This document shows, in pieces, positions 23,881 to 36,960 of a stretch of 64,000 nt of DNA (position 1 is its first letter; every line of letters starts with the position of its first letter). Source of the DNA: Sequoia sempervirens (Eukaryota > Streptophyta > Pinopsida > Cupressales > Cupressaceae). The stretch is taken from NCBI GenBank assembly GCA_007258455.2, contig VDFB02193867.1:565471710-565535709 (forward strand), given 5' to 3'. The position numbers were made by a program, and so were the translations under genes. The notes beneath the pieces are model-generated. The model worked only from the letters and a program-made list of their open reading frames with translations, did no database searches and was not told where the DNA came from.

Positions 23881-25310
23881 TATTGATCATCAAAGCTTGC
23901 ACCTCTCCAATAGCCTTATGGTAAATTCAATGAGTGGGGGATCAATTTGTTCCTCACTGAATAACTCTGAGATTTTATTAGAAAGCCAGCTCTTCTTTGA
24001 GTTGGGAGAAAATGTAGAAGGAAATGTAAATATAAAACATAAAAATGGTGATGCACCAAAGCTTCTACAACATTTCAAACTCAATTCTTTTCCTATGAAT
24101 GATATAATAGACACAAAATGCCACAACCCTTCGCTCTTGGGAAGAGAACAAGCAACAAAGGCTAAATACAAGCACACTGCAATCTTTCAAATCTCCCCAT
24201 GGGAAGAACTCATTAAGGTTCGATCAAGCATGGAAAGCTCCAAAATTTGATAGAAACATTCAGAAATTGTTGAAACCCTTTCTCTTTTTATAGCATAATA
24301 TGGAAAAACAACAACCTTTAAAGAAAATGGAGAAGTTCAATAGACATAATCCAATTTCTGAAAGTTATTGTTATATCATAGAAGTCTACAACATGAAAAT
24401 CAACTACTCGAACTATCAAATTAAACTTAACACAATGTTTTTATTATAAACGAAAATATAAAGAAGAAACTTGACAATGGCCATAACATGCACAGTTTCA
24501 AAGGTTTCTTCTAGATAGATCATACTTAAATATCAAATGAACATAAAAACAAAGGTCGGATGCCAATCCAAAAATAGTTTGAGTTAAAACAATATAACAT
24601 GCCATAGAATAGTAGTGTTCTATAAACCTTAAACTTTTGAAAATATATCTAAAACTAAGGAAAACTAAAAGAACTTTCAGAAGAAAAAAATCTTCTTTGA
24701 GTTGCCACCTCCTATTTATAGTTGAAAAGAGAAAACCACTGCCAACATTCCAGAAGAAAATACTGCCAAATGCCTACATCTGATAGCTCACGATCTGATC
24801 ATAGATCTTGATTAGATCACGGAAATCCTTGCTCATTAATTCCCAACTACCTCATTAATGTCCTTTAGATATTTATCAAAGACTACAATCTGAAAACAAT
24901 TAGATCTTAAAAATATCCTAGAAAAATATGATCAACCAATCACATAGATTGATGGCGTCGACTTGAAGGTTCCAACCCAAAAGCGAGAAATTCCCAACAT
25001 GATCCAACTAACTCCATCTAAAGAGATCACTCCTTAGAAGCACAAATTTCCCAAAGCGAAGAGATAACATGTTGAGCGGGCAAGTAATCTCACATTTATG
25101 AAAATAGCCCTAGAGAAAAATCCCACGAAGCTAACATGTGCCCTGACTTTCTCCCAAAAGGAAAATGATAAACAAAATCAGCGCATCCACCATGTGGCAC
25201 ATTGCATGCCTTTCAAAACAAATTTTTTCTTTAAGTGCAGATTCATCCCAAAGCCAAAAATGTATAAAAGTCAAAAACCAAAATAAAATTAAGGGAAAAT
25301 TTGCTTTACA
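23881..25310 (-). repeat. Left LTR of D (3' LTR in coding sense)
   Basis: On the minus strand it runs from TGTAAAGC to GATCAATA, so the ends are TG...TA. TATAAAAA lies on the minus strand at 24292-24285. The plus strand has a TATAAAAG near 25262, 48 bp from the LTR end, and immediately after the LTR at 25315 the plus strand reads TGGCGACTCAC, which looks like a primer site facing the opposite way. Confidence 0.9.
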
Positions 25311-25629
25311 ATTCTGGCGACTCACAAGGGGCCTTCACTTATGGAGGCAAGAACCTAGAGCTCTAGAAATTCTTGGAGTTTGATTAAGGTAGAATGTTAT
25401 AACTCCTAGTCCAAATTAATGGGTCGGATGAGAGCGCAAAAGACCTTGTATGTTTGATCTAACTCAAAGACTTCCTTAAAAGAAACGGCTCTCCATCTTG
25501 TTGAAACAACCCCAAGGTGTAATAAATATGAGAAAGGGGAAAGATCTCATGCTCGATTTCATCAATAGTCCACATTGGGCCTAAACCTAGGAGTTATGTA
25601 GATGTCCAAACCTTATGTCTGATTACCTC

Positions 25630-28600
25630 CATGACCTATTCAACTGATACCACATCTCCATCCGATGAGAAAAGGGGAAGCAAACCAAAGCTAAGCAGAA
25701 CATTGAAATCCCTTTTGATTTCATTGACCTTTTTATTCAACATTGCCTGGCATTCCTTGCTCTTTTCCATGACTTTGTGGCAGTTGACGAATTTTCTTGC
25801 TTTTCTTGAGGCAACCCTCCGATCTGAAATCCTTTCATTTCTTAGAGCCTTGTTTGTGTCCATACATAATCTAGAAATCATATTTTGTGATTCTGTGACT
25901 TGAGGAGCAAATGCTTGCAGAATTTGGTCAGCCACCGAGCCAACTTTTTCTTTTAATTCCTAAGGATAGTTTAAAAATTGTAGGACTGGCTTGGGAATGG
26001 CAATCACAATTATGATCTTTTCCCACTACATAGATATCAACCTTTTCAATATCGGAAGGGTCCCAGACCCTTGTGCAGTAGTTAACTCTTGGTGGAACTG
26101 AGCCTCTCTTGCTCTTATATTCTCCTCTATTTGATTCTTCTCTCGGATGGTGTTCAATAGTTTAGAGTTCAACCTTCTAACCTCTTGGTTGTGGGCCTGC
26201 AGAATGGACTCGATCTCCTATTTCTCTTTCCTTGACCTTTCTACTTCCTCCTAGGCCTTTTGTAGATTGTCAAAAGCCCGAGATCAAACATCGTCCAACT
26301 CTTTCTATATGTTTTCTTGAGTACATTGGTACTCTACATTTTTTTGGTGTTCAATAGCAAGCTCAACTCTTAACTTTTCAATTTCAGCATACAGTTGAAT
26401 GTGTTCACTTTGGGCCTCCTTGAGCAACTTAGTTGCTTCTCCTTACTAATCTTGTATCTGTCTTATGCGATCCATCTTGAAATCTCTAGCCTTGATCTCT
26501 ATCTACATCCTACTCATCGTATCTCTTACATTTATCAACTATACCTCACGCTTCTTCAATCTCTTGTCTAGCCTCTCACAATTAGTGTACACCACTTTCA
26601 GGGTGGCCTTAGCTAGAACCACCTTGTCACATGAGCGAGTTTCATTCAAATCTAGACCCATGGATCTAATGTTGTAATCTTCCACTTGCATTTGTCCTTT
26701 GAGCTTTAATACGAGCGGCTTCATGGTAGCAATCAACAAAGAATTTTGCTCCTCATTGAAGCAAGCTTCAATCTTCTTAGTAGTTGGCTGTGCGGTGGAT
26801 TTAATCTACAGTTTCTACTTTTTGGCCTGTCGGGCCTGCTTGGTTGCATTGAAATGGCCTTGGAGACTCTTTGGGGTGTCAATGCTTTGTGTGGTAATGG
26901 AAGCGCCTAGAGGGAGACCAAATAGGGTGACAAAAGGAGAAACCTCGATTGTACAAGATTGCTAAGAGGCAAATGGGAGTGTTATCATAGAAAATGGCAG
27001 GATACCAAATTGAGATTGAGCAAGAGGAAAACCTGTTGGGGTGAAAATGGAATCAAGTGAAAGGAGAGATGTTTTCCCAAAAGCAAATGGACTTGGAGTA
27101 ATGGGCAACATGGATGTTTTAACTCTTTCAATGGGGGCCCTTGATAGGGTGATTAAATAATCAATAGAGGCCAAAGAAAATGATGCTCATTTAGTGTGTG
27201 GGGTTACTTCACAAGGTTCATTATTGAAAAATGGTTGGGGGTTCATTCAGGACCAAAATATCAGGGTCCACAGATGGAGGACTCTTCTCTATAGATGGGG
27301 GCAAAGGAGTAACTAGAGATGCATAGTCAAAAAGAAGAGAGGGAGAAAAACTTATCTGGGCCTCGATGGTCTAAAAACTTTGTAGAGCAGACTCCACTTC
27401 TTCTCCTCTGACTGATGCACTAGGTCTTCCTAAATTTTGGACTCATCTCCTCTTTGTATGATTGGAATTGGTAGATTATGATCCTTTGGCAGCTGATCCC
27501 ACTAAAACCTAGCCTTTAGTAACCACAACGGACCTTCTTGGGGATCGTCAGGCTCTTTTTCCCTTACTTCGGATGCTAATGGAGGATGTGACTTGTGAGT
27601 CCTTTTGCTTTGATCTTTTTCTTTTATCCGATTCTTGCGGTTGGGAAGCATGGTGTAGAAGCTCCTCTTGTTCAATCTCATGACTAGTCTCAGGGTTACT
27701 ATTGTCGGTATTGGCCTCTTTGTCATAAACCTCGTCAAACCTTTCATCATGCGGCCAAAGGTCTCTGAATAGGGCATTGGGGCATCTCATTTCTTGCCAG
27801 AACCTCTAAAAATCTACTTTCTTTCTCTCCAACCACCCCAAGTGTTTCAATTGCATGACTCAAAATACTCCTGACTCTCATGTTTCAAAGAATTTGGTAG
27901 GTGATTTGTTAGAATGTAGTCTCATGTCTCACAAATAAGAACCAAGCCTAACAACGCCAGTTTTTTTGTAAGTTCGCCCTCTGCCCTCTACTTCACTAGT
28001 GTTACCTAACTATTGGCAATGTTAAGGGGAGTTGGGTAAAGCCCTATCTTGTGCCTTCCAACACCATAGACGTTGTCAGAAATAGTTTCCTAACGACATG
28101 CCTCCAAAGCAAAAACTTTATCCATTACAAATTTGGGGAGCCTAAAAGGTTCTCCAAATTTATAATAGATAGAGTTTTTTCTTTGGAGGCATGCTTTCAG
28201 GAAATTATTGATGAAACCATGGAATCTGATAAAAGTGAAATCTTCACCCAGGAAATAATCTACTAGGTTCTGCAAAGTCTTCATCCATTGCAAGACCTCA
28301 GGAGAGAAGTGGCCCAAAGGATGTGGGAACAAGTCTAGAAGTACTGGCCTTATAAAATAATCCACAAACCAATACTAATCCCATGTCCTTGATAGCACAT
28401 GAGTCCATACCAAAATCGTGTGGTAGAAACCTTTTACATCAAACCTAAATAATGAAAAACCTATCTCCAAAAACTCATAATTTTGATGCAAGATCAAGTG
28501 AACCAAGAAAGAAGAATACCTGAATTTGCACTCAGTGTCCTAGGTCCTCAATTTCTCTAGAATCCCTTCAGCTATTGCATCAACAAAATCAAAATACTTT

Positions 28601-29322
28601 TGACTTTTCTCCTTCTTAAACATGAAAGACAAGCCCATCTAAAAAGGATGGACCTCTTCATCATCATCAAAGACCGTAAATCTAGGCCAGCATTAAGAAA
28701 ATAGACTATATATCTTACTTGAATATTCTATGCGCAAGAGGAAAATAGAACAAATCTCTCTCTGGCCTTTCCTTTGTTTCATCCTCATTAAATTGCACCT
28801 TCCTAGTTCTAGTTTCCCATAATCATTCCATCTCTTCCTCGTCAAAGTGCTCAGCACCCCAGGTTGTAGGGATACACAACATATCTCGTATGGATGCTAC
28901 AGTAATTGTAACCTTTATCCTGTTGCGACAATAACCCCTACCTCCATGTTGAATCTTTTAGAACATGCATCTACCAGCTCTGGGCATGGGTGTATAGTGG
29001 GAAAGATGAACTGTGGCAAACCACAATTCTAGAGTTGTGACATGAAACTTTTGGTTGACCCATGTTTAATCATTCTTTGTAATGCCCCTTCCCTAAGGCT
29101 TTTAGGGTTAGTCACCAATTTTGGGTCAAAAATGTTGTCTACGAAATCCTACACCACCTCTCTTCTAACATGATCATCTGGTTGCACTAATTTGGTATAA
29201 TCAAACTATCGTTCCTCTAGTGTTGGTGCATTGGTGAATGAATCCCTCCCAAAAATATTTACGTAACCCAACCTTTTGGATGAGGCTCCAACCTTTCTAC
29301 CAGATGTTGATGCTTCTTCCAT
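25630..29322 (-). pseudogene. Element D extra sense ORF beyond integrase, unrecognised
   Basis: A minus-strand frame starts at ATG 29322 (MEEASTSGRKVGASSKRLG) and can be followed with shifts to about 25630. Early in-frame stops are mostly TAG in place of CAG (for example near 29210 and 29030). Conserved-looking parts include GLPQFIFPTIHPCPEL and later DYFIRPVLLDLFPHPLG. The middle is acidic and Lys/Ser-rich (27790-27548), and the last part (26739-26539 and 25935-25636) is Lys/Glu-rich with coiled-coil character. It matches no gag or pol domain. Extra ORFs between pol and the 3' LTR are known in Tat elements, but I cannot name this one. Confidence 0.55.
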
Positions 29323-29917
29323 TGCTATGCCAAGAATTTGTAGAGAGTTTTTTCAGTGAAATGATCACTTGATTTTCTACTTAGCAAAAATCTACTTTTG
29401 GGTGTAGTTAATTCCTTTGCACGTATATGCAGTTAAGGCTTTGCTGTTACCGTTGGTCCACTAAATGTTTCCACCAAGGTGATATGTGTGGATTTTTGAT
29501 CCGTATCCATCAGGAATGCCAAATTCACCATGAGAATGGAATTAGTACATTCTTCCTACCGCCTCTTTCACAAATAAGCCAAACGCATTGGAAAGCATGC
29601 TTTTAGCTATGAGAAGCATGCTTAGGCAGTGCAAGGTACTTTGAAAAGATGTACCTACTTAATTTGTAAGAACTTAACGTGTTAATCAACGTCTTTTTGT
29701 ACAAGAAAGCTAGTTGTTGCTAATAATAGCAAAGGACACATGGTGACGATCGGCCTACACAAGCATTACTCCCAATGCCCAAATTTATTTCTCAAGGAAT
29801 GATGTTATATTTTCCATATGATTCACCTCTTTCCCTCTAGATGTTTTGATATTTTATCCATTGCCATCCAGCTAGAAATGGATTTTTCATTGGTCGGGTT
29901 CATCGACATGTCTTTTC

Positions 29918-29925
29918 TATAAATA
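29918..29925 (+). promoter_or_regulatory. TATA box for the antisense ORF of D
   Basis: The plus strand reads TATAAATA, about 107 bp ahead of the ATG at 30032, in the 710-bp divergent spacer between the two extra ORFs. Position and orientation suit a dedicated promoter, but expression is not shown. Confidence 0.45.
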
Positions 29926-30031
29926 GTTATGCCACCTTATTACAATATTCATTCAAAAAATAGCCTTTTAAGTTTAGAAATATTTTATTGCTAGCTCTCT
30001 CGTTCTACTAGCCTTAGCTTTTACTTTCATC

Positions 30032-30598
30032 ATGTCGTCTGGTCTAGGCACTCCCATTTGGCTCCTTCCACGAAGGTCGTAATACTCTTTCGTAGGAGAA
30101 ATTACCAGCAACAGAATCAAGTGCCTGGAAAATAAGAAGGACCACCTCATCATCGTTGTATTTAAGTGGGTCCTCGGCAAGGACTATGTGAAGGATGAAA
30201 ACCAACCACGGTGCAACTCCAATGTCATTTCCCACTTTGTGGCCTCCCTCCTCAACCTAGACATTTCCAAGCCCTAGATAATTGCATTGTGTCATGCCAT
30301 GTTTGACTCTCTGTACTTGGACGAGCTCGGCGAAATTGTCCAAGTGGCCATCCCTAGTGTTCGTATTTCAAACACCATGGACCTCTGCAGGAACATCGAT
30401 TATGGGGAGGACATGGTGTAGATACCCTTCCTTACTGACTTTCGAACCATGGACCTTGAGAGACATCACTTGTTGTCTCATCCTGTGGCCACTTTCCTTT
30501 TGAGGGAGTTTTGCATGGAGCGCATTGGTGGGTTTGACTAGAAAATGCACTTCGAATTCCTTGCGTATAGACATGGGAATGAGGACTCAAGTCACTAA
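30032..30598 (+). pseudogene. Element D antisense ORF, 189 codons with four stops
   Basis: Starting MSSGLGTPIWLLPRR, one frame runs 567 nt to TAA and reads as a protein (for example FDSLYLDELGEIVQVAIP and HPVATFLLREFCMERIGG). It is broken by one TAA and three TAG codons. It is antisense to gag-pol and lies between the end of integrase (30971) and the 3' LTR. Tat-lineage elements are known to carry antisense ORFs in this place. I recognise no domain. Codon-level readability over the whole length argues against chance. Confidence 0.6.
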
Positions 30599-30970
30599 TG
30601 TGTTGGGCCTACGTGTTTTTTTTCAACCCCCTTTTCACCATGTCAAAAAAGAAGAAGAAGAAACCGACGAAGAGCCACTTTTGACTGCTTAGCGATGGCT
30701 AGAGGCTTATGAATCTCACTGTTTTTGCTCGTTGCCTCTCTTTTTACCTTTTTGTAGTATAGCTCTTTTTTGGGTTTTCAAAAGAAGCTTTAGCTTCTCT
30801 AGGAGCCTCAAGCTCATACTATAATGTAAATTTTTTAATGAATATAATATAGTACCTTTTTTTTTCTTCTAACACTATCTCACATGGCTTTATTCTCAAA
30901 ATTAAATCATATTTTACAAAAAAATTACATATGGTACTTAACTGTGAAGATTTTAAAGAACTTGTGTATT

Positions 30971-32060
30971 TTAATGGAACAATTTTAGATAAATACTGTT
31001 CACCGGTATATCCAAAATGTTACCTTCCATATCTTCTAGCTCATATGCATTATTTTCCTTGTAGCACACACTAATACAAAAGGGTCCCTTCCATAATGCT
31101 TCAAATTTTGTATGTTGTCTCAGTTTCACTATGCACTCATCATACTTTAGAACCAGGCTTCTTTCCCTAAAATATGGGTTGGAGGTCTTTTTGTCGAACC
31201 ATAATTTTACTGTTTGTTGGCACTCAATCATGGCTTCATAAGCTTTTTCTCAATCTTCCTCAAGGTTCAAGAGTTTCTCCAACCTTACTTCCATTCCACC
31301 ACCTTCTTCAATCCCTAGGGGTTTTAACAGTTACAAGGCAAGGATCTCTATAGAGACAGGTAAAACTGCCTCTTTCCTGTATACTAGCTCATACGAGGAG
31401 GCCTTCAAGATCTGCTTGGGCATAATTAGGTCAGCCCATAGAGTGGCTCACAAGTGCTTCTGCCAATCCCTTTGTTGCTATGACCCGATGCGCTTGATTA
31501 ACCTAATTAGGTTTTTGTTAGTCAACTCCAATAACCCATTTCCTTATGGGTAGTAATTTGATGGATTTTTAAGGTAAACCCATGTTTGAGAGAAAAATAC
31601 GACATCCCTAAACCCACAAAATCCTGCGCGTTGTCAAATATAATGGTGTTTGGTGAACCAAATATTATTACTATCTCTTCAAGGAAGTTGACAATCTCAC
31701 CTTCTATAGTATTTTTTAGGGCGACGGCCTCCATCCACCTTTTGAAGTAGTCAGTTGCTGTAAGGATCCACTTATGGCTAGCATTGGAAATAGGATTTAT
31801 CATCTTGATGAAATCCAAACCCCATTAAGCAAAGGGTTCCTTAGTTACAATTAGGCTCAAGGGAAGGGTGGAATTCTTTCTTTCTATAACAAAATATTGG
31901 CACTGAGTACACTTTTGCACCAAATGGTGCTCTTTGAAAAACATGGAGGGCCAATAATATCCTACTCATATTATCTTTAAAGCAGTAGTCTTGGCGGAGA
32001 AATGTCCACCCTCAAGACTGTTATGAAATTATTTAAGAACTCTTTTTTCCTGTGGCTTAT
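30971..32060 (-). pseudogene. Element D integrase
   Basis: The minus strand shows the zinc-binding region (GYYWPSMFFKEH and CTQCQYF, about 32000-31900), then the catalytic core with GLDFIKMINP, HKWILTATDYF (first Asp) and a second-Asp block reading IIFDNAQDF (31818-31522). A frame break and stops follow, so the third acidic residue cannot be traced. The C-terminal part at 31231-30971 has KLRQHTKFEALWKGPF, the usual Ty3 integrase tail that binds DNA. The enzyme would insert the cDNA copy. Confidence 0.85.
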
Positions 32061-32349
32061 TAAAGCATCGAAGAAAGACATCATCATAATTCCTTTTGAA
32101 TAAGATAACTTCAATTAGTACATATTTGGTGCCTTGCAATTGATAGTATCACCTTTTGTGAGGTAGCAAATTGGTCAAGTACTACCCCTTTTGTATATAT
32201 CTCATTTGATCTGTCACCCAAGATTCATCTAACTCAAACTAATTTGTGTAGACCCAATCAATCTCCTTCTCAACTAAGTAACTTGATTCTTGTGTAAGAT
32301 ATTCACACAGACCTCTTCCCTAAACCATCTTGTTCAGTTTAATATTCAC

Positions 32350-33750
32350 ATCATACTCTAGGATTTTAGTGATCTAGTTGGTCCTCTTTTCAATTATTTC
32401 TCCCTCAGTGATATACTCCTTCACACTAGGATGTGTGACGCAGATGGTGATTATGTTGGCTGATACTAGGTGTCAGAACTTCTTTAGGATTTTAACAATA
32501 GAAAAAGCTTGCTTAAATCAACAAATTTATACTTGGCTTCATATCCTTTAAGAGTTCTTGAGTGAAAAGCAATGGGATGCTCTTTGTTATTTCCTTCATC
32601 CTTCTAAGTGAGTATTGAAGCTATGTTATGTTGGTCGTTGTATACATAGAGTAGAAAATCCTTGGAAAAGTCTGGGTTAGCCAACACTGGGGTCGCAGAG
32701 ATGGCTACCTTTATCTGCTTGAAAGTTGTTTTCCTTTGGGAGTCCATTTGAACACTAGGTTCTTTCTAAGCATCAACATGATAAGTCTTGCGATGTCGGT
32801 GAAGTCTTAAATGAAATGATTGAAAAAATTGATCTTCCCTAGAAAAGACTACAACCCTTTCTGATTTACTGGTGGGGGCGGCTCCATTATAGATCTCACC
32901 CTTTTAGGGTCTATCACTATTCCTTCCTTCAATAACACAAAACTAAGTAGCTTGCCTTGGGGCACTCTGAAAACACATTTTTAAGGATTCAAGGAAATCC
33001 AAAACTATGGAAATTTATGAAAAACCTTTTCCAAATGATCAAAGTAATCATCCTTTGATTTTGAAAAGATCGGTAGGTCATCCAAATATATTAAAATAAT
33101 CTGATTAATTAATCCTCTAAAAGTGATATACATTGCTCGCTAAAAAGTTGCACCAACATTTAAAAGTCCCAAGGGAATTTTTGAGTATGCAAACATTCCC
33201 CACTTAGTAGTGAACATTTTTTTATGTTAGTCACCTTCCTTCACATATACTTGGTTATAACCCAAGAAACCATCGAGTAGTTCATTTGAAAACATCTATG
33301 ATCCAACTAAAGTCTACAAGATTCACTCCATTGATGGCAAGGGGTAATGGTCTTTTAGCAAGGCTTTATTCAAATCTCTGAAATCCACATAGAGCCTAAT
33401 ATCACCATTATTTTTTCAAACCAGTACCAAATTAGACACCTAGGTGGAATGCTTAATCAGATATATGATCTTTGATTCGATTAATTTGGTGAGCTCTTGT
33501 GCCATTAACGCTTCAACCTTCAAATTGATTGAACTTTTTTTTGTCAAACGACCTTCAAACCTTTGGCCAAATCAATAGTATGCCAAATTATGCTTGGTTC
33601 ATACCTTCTAAGATCATAGGTCCGAGTTATAATCTCATCGTATCTAGAACACAGATCCTTTAGTCTTTCCTTATCCTTTCGTAGTACGTCCCTTTCAACC
33701 TTTAACTTTCTACCACTTCTGACATCAAGCTCCTCATAATCCATCACATC
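32350..33750 (-). pseudogene. Element D reverse transcriptase and RNase H
   Basis: The RT begins with TYDLRRYEPSIIWHTIDL (about 33640-33590), typical of Tat-type RT N-termini. The catalytic box IYLDDLPIFS is intact near 33090-33060. The RNase H fold of the Ty3 type follows, with HPIAFHSRTLKGYEAKY near 32580-32520. Numerous stops and shifts lie in between. It would make and mature the element's cDNA. Confidence 0.85.
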
Positions 33751-34059
33751 TGCAATGAACCTTTGTTTGCTATTTCTTGCCTCCTCATATTCAAAAAGGT
33801 TTTCAAGAGAGATCAGACCTCAAGGAAGCTTATTTTCTTTCTACTGAATCACTTTCCCTTCGGGAGATTTTGTTTCAGGATGTGAATGGTCAGAAGTTTT
33901 TCTTGATTTCTGTAAAAAGGTGGTGATCTATATATCATCCTCGAATACTTGCCAATTTTGATCATTATTGGGAATTGTCAGTCGGATGATGATCTGTACT
34001 ACAATCTACTTCGTTGTTGAATCAAAAATTGGTTCAAATTGTGAACCAATCAAATCCAT

Positions 34060-34679
34060 CTAATCGGCGACACTATTTTGAGATCAGGGAATGACTTTTA
34101 TATTAAAAGCTTCAAAGCTTTCAATCAAATCTCATATCTTGTGTCTATAAGATTTCATTCTTATATTCTTCATAGCCACTTTCCCACAGACCTGGCTCAC
34201 AACTAATCTCTGAATGATTGCATTATCTCTATGCCCATCCGTTCTACAAGAATTAGACCATGAACCAAGGCTTCATATTTTGCATCATTGTTCAAGCTTG
34301 GGAACTAAAAATGAAAGGCCTTGAGGGTCTCTAACCTTGTTAGGGACACTAGTCGAACACCTGCTCTAGAACCAGCTTTGCATTTGGCACCATCAAAATA
34401 TGATGTCCATAGACGGTTTTCACCTGGATCATTATATTCCTCCTGATCCTTTGTCATTTTTGGGAAGACTTGATCATCATCGAAGATCACATAGGTGCCT
34501 AGTCCCATCACATGAAATTTTTTGAATGGGTCAAAGTTGATAAATTGGTTGAGGAGGACCTTTTCTTCAGGGGTCTGATCACTCGTGTCTTCCTCATCTT
34601 CCAGCATCTCTACACAGTACTTTTCCCATTGTGAGAAGGAGGTATGGGCTACTTCAAAGCATAAGACTGCATTGTCCAC
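34060..34679 (-). pseudogene. Element D second (archaeal-type) RNase H, upstream of RT
   Basis: A 124-codon open frame ends in LWTSYFDGAKCKAGSRAGVR. The frame then continues past a stop into NNDAKYEALVHGLILVERMG and a later Asp-Ser region, giving the order Asp, Glu (in YEAL), Asp expected for this RNase H. It lies between protease (35165-34884) and RT (33750 onward), so it precedes RT in the polyprotein. The upstream acidic segment looks like a linker. Confidence 0.8.
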
Positions 34680-34883
34680 TATATGTTATGGATGCAAAGA
34701 TTTAGAATAGGATTTTCATCTTCGCCCCATGTTTAGTCCTTAATATCAAGTGAGACTAATCAAGCACTAAATATCCACCAAGATTTGCTATGAAATCTCT
34801 TGAAAGACATGTTTTGAATACTAGGGGAATTTTTATCACCACTATTTTTTCTGTGACCATTTGGCTTGGACATGAGAAGAGGG

Positions 34884-35165
34884 TTAAAGACAAATCTTAA
34901 TGTGTCCAATGATAAAAACCTTCTTCCCATCCAATTGCATGATTCCCTTCTTAAGGGGCTCATACTTAAGTTTCAAGGCATTGGCCACTTGTTTTGGCAT
35001 GACCGTTGTATTATCTCCTGAATCAATCATGTTATTATGTAAAGGCTTATCTCCCATAATAAGTGTTAAAAATAAAGGCATGGACTTTGGCTTGCTTACC
35101 TCTTTCTCTTTTTCATTTCCCACATCGTTCACATAAGTTGCGGATTTCAAAGATTGAGGATCCAA
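34884..35165 (-). pseudogene. Element D aspartic protease
   Basis: The frame contains PLFLTLIMGDKPLHNNMIDSGDNTTVMPKQ in overlapping view, that is, a catalytic DSG followed by an unusual DNTTVMP in place of a small-residue loop such as ASNNVMP. It continues with ALKLKYEPLKKG and LDGKKVFIIGHI, matching the second half of a retropepsin of this class. It would cut the polyprotein. Confidence 0.75.
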
Positions 35166-35499
35166 TGCGGACTCTTTATCTTTATCTTGATCATATCGCA
35201 GAGTTGCATCTGTCTACGGTATTTGTTCCTCCTTCTTTAATGCTTCCTTGACAAACATCTTTTATTTGGGAATGGTTATGACGTCCCACAAAGATATGTT
35301 AGCAAGTTCCTTCTTCAATTATTCCACCATATTGAGCATTCTAACTAGTAGAACCTTGGACATAAATGGTGGTATCTCTCTCATCTTGGGGGGAAAACAA
35401 TCCGTCATGAATGGGCTCATTATCTTGTCCTTCTCTTTCTCTAGAAATGGTAGAGTTCATGACTGCTAAGTAGGTTGGAAAGTGGCCTACGGAGCCTGC

Positions 35500-36960
35500 T
35501 TTTCTTCTAGTTGTTGTTGACGTAGCTATGAATGTGGTAGAGCTTGTATGTATTCTCCCATGAGCCTTCTTTTGAATTTTGTGTTGTAGTCCAATTGTAA
35601 TTGTGTAGCACTGTTCATCGGAGCATCATTCATGAATATTGCATCCTCTTCCTCCATCCATGAAAATAGTGCTTGGTCTGGAACAATATCCAGCTCTTGT
35701 TCTAAAGACATTCCTTGCATTTTCACTCTAAAGCAGGCATTTTCCATCTCAAGGGACTGATATTCTTCCATATTTTGGAGCACACCTTTATTTCTTTGTT
35801 CCGCTATCATTTGTTGCAGATTTCCCCTCAGACAATTTCAAGGCATGTGATTATCACTACACGGGAAGCACCATACGTTCTCGTCTTCTACCAAGTTGTT
35901 TTGTCCTAGGATTAATTATTTACTTTGGTTGTCTTTGATTGTTTATGGTGGCATAGTGACCAAAACCATCTGGTTTGTAGACATTGTTTGTTGACCTCCT
36001 CCTTTTGAGGGTCCTTGGTATGTATTTTGTTGATAGGATGGCCTTCCCCCTAATAGGTCTAAGTTACCTATTTAGGAGGTGTCACTTGCTGTCATTTGAT
36101 GAGTTAACTCATTATCAAAAGATCACATGAGACTCTTCATATCATTGATGTCTAATGCTAGTGAGGAGGCGCTTAACATGCTCTGCTACGCAGTAGGGTA
36201 CACGTACATGGATTAGGATGTAACTAATGTCACCACTTGTGGAGAAAAAGTGCTTGGAGTAGCTTCTTCCCGAGGACCACTAGAGATTTTTGTGAATACG
36301 GGCATCGATGGTCATGGTGGAAGCTTCCCAATGTCAATTAGGCTATTTTCTACACGCAGAGCCAAATCATATGCATTAGGTAAGACATCCCCTCCCATAG
36401 AGGTTATCATAACCGCGATGTCTGAATTGAGAACCTTTAGGTAAAACATGAACACCATCACAGCTGGAGGTTGGGTAGTTATAGGGATTATTTGCCAGGT
36501 TTTGTGAAACCTAGCATTGAAGTCACTCACGGCCTCTTACAGGGCTCTTTTGATAATGATTAATTGATGTAGCAATAAGGAGCGATCTCTTTTTTGTAAG
36601 AAGCATTCAAACAACCTTTCTTCGAGCTGATCCTAGGAGCAGATAGAATCAGAAGCCAAAGATCGATACCAATCTTGGGCTTTTCCTTTGAACGAAGCAT
36701 CCAACAGCCTAAGAGAAATATTTTCCTTTGCTATATTATGCACCCTACACACCTTTGTTATATCTTGGAGGTGTTCGAGGGGGTTTTGAAGTCTTCTCCA
36801 AAAAAATTTGGAATAGCCTTAAGGGTATTAGCAGGTATAGCATGTCATACGTCTAGGGGCATAGGAGGTTGTAGCAGACTACCACTATTGCAGGTTTTGA
36901 AATTTCTAGGAGTAGGGGCAGCTATGTGAGCCATGGAGAATAGATTTCTATGAATTGAGT
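35500..36960 (-). pseudogene. Element D gag
   Basis: Minus-strand blocks around 36720-36312 read LDASFKGKAQDWYRSL, LEERLFECF and SDFNARFHKTWQ, the core of a Ty3-type capsid (Retrotrans_gag). A downstream stretch (35810-35526) has basic and acidic segments and may be the C-terminal part. Stops and shifts interrupt it. It would form the particle that packages the RNA. Confidence 0.75.
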
